A stretch of DNA of 6,693 nucleotides, taken from the NCBI GenBank assembly GCA_019689775.1, contig JADGGV010000229.1:1-6693 (forward strand), written 5' to 3'. Below the pieces are notes generated by a model, which had not been told where the DNA came from, did not search any database, and saw only the letters and a list, made by a program, of their open reading frames with translations. A program made the translations under genes and the position numbers. This DNA is from Gemmatimonadota bacterium (GTDB lineage: Bacteria > Gemmatimonadota > Gemmatimonadetes > Longimicrobiales > RSA9). Below are positions 5,228-6,693 of this stretch, one piece after another. Within the stretch, counting starts at the first letter, position 1; each line of letters starts with the position of its first letter.

Positions 5228-5260
5228 ACGGGCTCGACGTGCAAGCCGCAGGCCCGGACG

Positions 5261-5268
5261 TTGCGCAA
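5261..5268. promoter_or_regulatory. TTGCGCAA palindrome in the OmpA-like/MFS divergent region
   Basis: TTGCGCAA is a perfect 8-bp palindrome about one third of the way across the 101-bp region between the divergent starts. It offers a TTGCGC -35-like element on each strand and could be a shared operator or twin -35 site, but I find no good -10 at correct spacing on either side. Confidence 0.2.
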
Positions 5269-5315
5269 GCGGGCGCGGACGGCACACGCTCACGGAGGTG
5301 GCGGGGGACCGCGGC

Positions 5316-5321
5316 AAGGGA
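5316..5321 (+). promoter_or_regulatory. Ribosome binding site deciding the TTG start of the MFS gene
   Basis: AAGGGA lies seven bases before the TTG at 5329. The upstream in-frame GTG at 5239 would add 30 Arg/Gly-rich residues of non-family sequence, so the TTG is preferred. Confidence 0.5.
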
Positions 5322-5328
5322 CGGGGAC

Positions 5329-6582
5329 TTGAAGCTCGATCGGCGCACCATCCTCCGGCATTACGGCATCACGGCCGGGACGCTCGGTTCGACGGGGGGG
5401 CAGACGGTGATGGTGGCCGTGCTGCCGATCCTCCTCGCGCGGTACGCGCCGTCGGCCGTCTGGATCGGGTTCGCCGTGGGCGGCGAAGGCATCTTCGCGT
5501 TGCTCGTGCCCTACTGGGTCGGCTACCTGAGCGACCACCTGCCGCTGTCGCTGGCGCGGCGGTTCGGGCGGCGGACGTTCTTCCTGATGCTCTCGGCGCC
5601 GATCATGGCGCTCTCGATCGCGGCCGCGCCATTCCTGCACGGCTACTGGACGCTCGCGGCGGCCGCGTTCGTCTTCTTCTCCGCGCTGCACGGCTACCTC
5701 GCGCCGCTCTGGGCGCTCCTCGTGGACGCGGTCCCGGACGAGCGCCGCGGGCGGGTGCAGGGCGTGCGTGGCGTGCTGCACTCGCTCGGGCTCGGCTACG
5801 GGCTGGTCGCGAGCGGGCTGTTGTTCGGGATCTGGCATCCCCTGCCCTTCCTGCTGGCCGCCGCGCTCATCCTGTTCACGACGTGGCTCACGATCCTCTT
5901 CGCGCCGAAGGACGCGGGCGCGCACGCGATGCAGCAGGGGGAGCGCAGCGCGTTCGGCGCGGTGATCCGGGACATGCGCGAGCGGACGGAGATCCCGTGG
6001 TTCCTGTTCGCGAACGCGCTCTGGACGGGGGCCGTGGATGGGATCCGCCCGTACTTCTTCCTGTTCGCGACCGTGGTGATCGGGCTGAGCGTCGCGCAAT
6101 CCTCGCTGGTGCTTGTGCTGCTGGTGGTCGGGCTGGCGGTCGGCTCGTACGTGGTGGGGCTGCTCGGCGATCGCTTCGATCGCCGCCGGCTGCTCCAACT
6201 CGGCGGCGCGATCACCGGCGTCGCGATGCTGGGCGGCTTCTTCGTGCGCACGCTGCCCGGCGCGATCGGGCTGCTGCTGGTGGCGGGCGTCGGCGCCGCC
6301 GCGCTCGTCGCACTCCCCTACCCGCTGTTCACGAGCCTCATCGGTGAGACGGCCATCGGCCGCTATACCGGGCTCTACATCCTGAGCGTCGGCCTCGGCC
6401 GGATCGTCTCGCCGATGCTGGTGGGCGCGGCCATCGACCTGGGCGCGCAGTGGCTGCCGGCGCTGAAGGGGTATCCCTTCATGTGGCCGATGGCGGGGCT
6501 GCTGACGACCGTGGGCGCCATCGCGCTGCACCAGGCGCAGCCCTCGAGGCGCGGGCAGGACGCCGCGCCGGCGGAGGCGTGA
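5329..6582 (+). CDS. Major facilitator superfamily (MFS) transporter, GPH/SLC45-like
   Basis: This 417-aa inner-membrane carrier has about 12 hydrophobic segments in two halves split by a charged cytoplasmic loop at about 193-222. MFS motif A is seen after helix 2 (GYLSDHLP..LARRFGRRTF, about 65-84; key Gly65, Asp69, Gly80, Arg81) and again in the second half (GLLGDRFDRRRLL, about 277-289). The stretch PLWALLVDAVPDERRGRVQG (126-145) is typical of the loop between helices 4 and 5 in GPH/SLC45-like and related carriers. Length is normal for a 12-helix MFS. The TTG start, giving KLDRRTILRHYG before the first helix, is supported by AAGGGA. It is a single-gene unit divergent from the OmpA-like gene. 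Substrate cannot be read from sequence: a sugar or small-molecule symporter or an exporter are both possible. MFS membership is certain. Confidence 0.94.
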   Translation: MKLDRRTILRHYGITAGTLGSTGGQTVMVAVLPILLARYAPSAVWIGFAVGGEGIFALLVPYWVGYLSDHLPLSLARRFGRRTFFLMLSAPIMALSIAAAPFLHGYWTLAAAAFVFFSALHGYLAPLWALLVDAVPDERRGRVQGVRGVLHSLGLGYGLVASGLLFGIWHPLPFLLAAALILFTTWLTILFAPKDAGAHAMQQGERSAFGAVIRDMRERTEIPWFLFANALWTGAVDGIRPYFFLFATVVIGLSVAQSSLVLVLLVVGLAVGSYVVGLLGDRFDRRRLLQLGGAITGVAMLGGFFVRTLPGAIGLLLVAGVGAAALVALPYPLFTSLIGETAIGRYTGLYILSVGLGRIVSPMLVGAAIDLGAQWLPALKGYPFMWPMAGLLTTVGAIALHQAQPSRRGQDAAPAEA

Positions 6583-6612
6583 TTGCGCCGGGGCCCGGCC
6601 AGGCGGTAGACT
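6583..6612 (+). promoter_or_regulatory. Promoter candidate directly after the MFS gene
   Basis: TTGCGC (6583-6588) is followed after 18 bases by TAGACT (6607-6612; four of six to TATAAT). The -35 starts one base after the MFS stop codon. A GTG lies six bases beyond the -10, about where transcription would begin. Of the candidate promoters here, it has the best -35/-10 pair in spacing and sequence. Confidence 0.4.
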
Positions 6613-6618
6613 TGGGCC

Positions 6619-6693
6619 GTGGCGCCGGCGCCCGCCCCCCGGCCGCCGCCCGCCGCCGCGGGTCGGCCGCGCCGCCGCCCGCCCAGCCGCCGG
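6619..6693 (+). CDS. Possible start of a leaderless gene, truncated by the right edge
   Basis: A GTG at 6619 opens a frame of 25 codons that runs without stop to the window edge. The product begins MAPAPAPRPPP and continues Ala/Pro/Arg-rich. No ribosome binding site precedes it; instead a TAGACT -10 ends six bases upstream, the geometry expected for a leaderless mRNA. A Pro/Arg-rich composition is what any frame of such GC-rich DNA would give, so coding is supported by the promoter geometry alone. Confidence 0.25.
   Translation, partial: MAPAPAPRPPPAAAGRPRRRPPSRR

Noticed and set aside
5228..5317. 30-residue N-terminal extension of the OmpA-like protein
   Set aside because: Arg/Pro-rich and would bury the obvious signal peptide that begins at the ATG at 5227.
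5290..6531. 413-codon minus-strand open frame opposite the MFS gene
   Set aside because: The product is Arg/Gln/His/Glu-rich with no domain, and it mirrors the MFS codons; a GC-bias shadow.

Overview
This is a very GC-rich chromosomal fragment (clearly above 70% GC by eye) from what is most likely a diderm soil- or sediment-type bacterium. A signal-peptide-bearing OmpA-like protein and LysM/NlpC wall-associated proteins point to a Gram-negative envelope. The overall gene style (SH3b-C40 peptidase with a PDxR-type N-terminal domain, tiny F/W-x-DExG-xx-W proteins, a stand-alone RAM protein, several TTG starts) reminds me of Gemmatimonadota or a comparably GC-rich environmental lineage. That placement is an inference and was not tested. 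Both window edges lie in low-complexity G/C sequence, as contig ends often do.

Layout from left to right: (1) the 3' part of a secreted-type protein with two LysM domains (+), open at the left edge and carrying a 20-G run; (2) a convergent cytoplasmic YkfC-like SH3b-NlpC/P60 peptidase (-), only 3 bp away tail to tail; (3) a roughly 280-bp gap with a strong hairpin and a weak promoter candidate; (4) two tiny minus-strand genes 15 bp apart whose products share three short motifs in the same order and look paralogous; (5) a divergent TM-helix/mechanosensitive-channel-like membrane protein (+); (6) a stand-alone Lrp/AsnC ligand-binding (RAM) domain protein (-), convergent with it; (7) a divergent ten-helix EamA/DMT transporter (+); (8) an exported protein with a degenerate OmpA-like C-terminal domain (-), whose 3' end overlaps the EamA gene by 38 bp; (9) a divergent 12-helix MFS transporter (+); and (10) at the right edge, a promoter-like TTGCGC/TAGACT pair placed so that a GTG frame open to the edge would be leaderless.

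Strand alternates at almost every gene (+ - - - + - + - +), so nearly every gene is its own transcription unit; the only convincing operon is the two-gene small-protein pair. I see no coherent pathway. The shared themes are the cell envelope (LysM, murein-peptide endopeptidase, OmpA-like, mechanosensitive-like channel) and transport (EamA, MFS), with the RAM protein a possible small-molecule sensor beside the EamA transporter. I see no tRNA, rRNA, CRISPR, insertion sequence or phage gene, and no obvious new multi-gene system. The best leads are the small paralogous pair, the RAM/EamA divergent pair and the possible leaderless promoters. Most long frames on opposite strands are GC-bias shadows and were left out.
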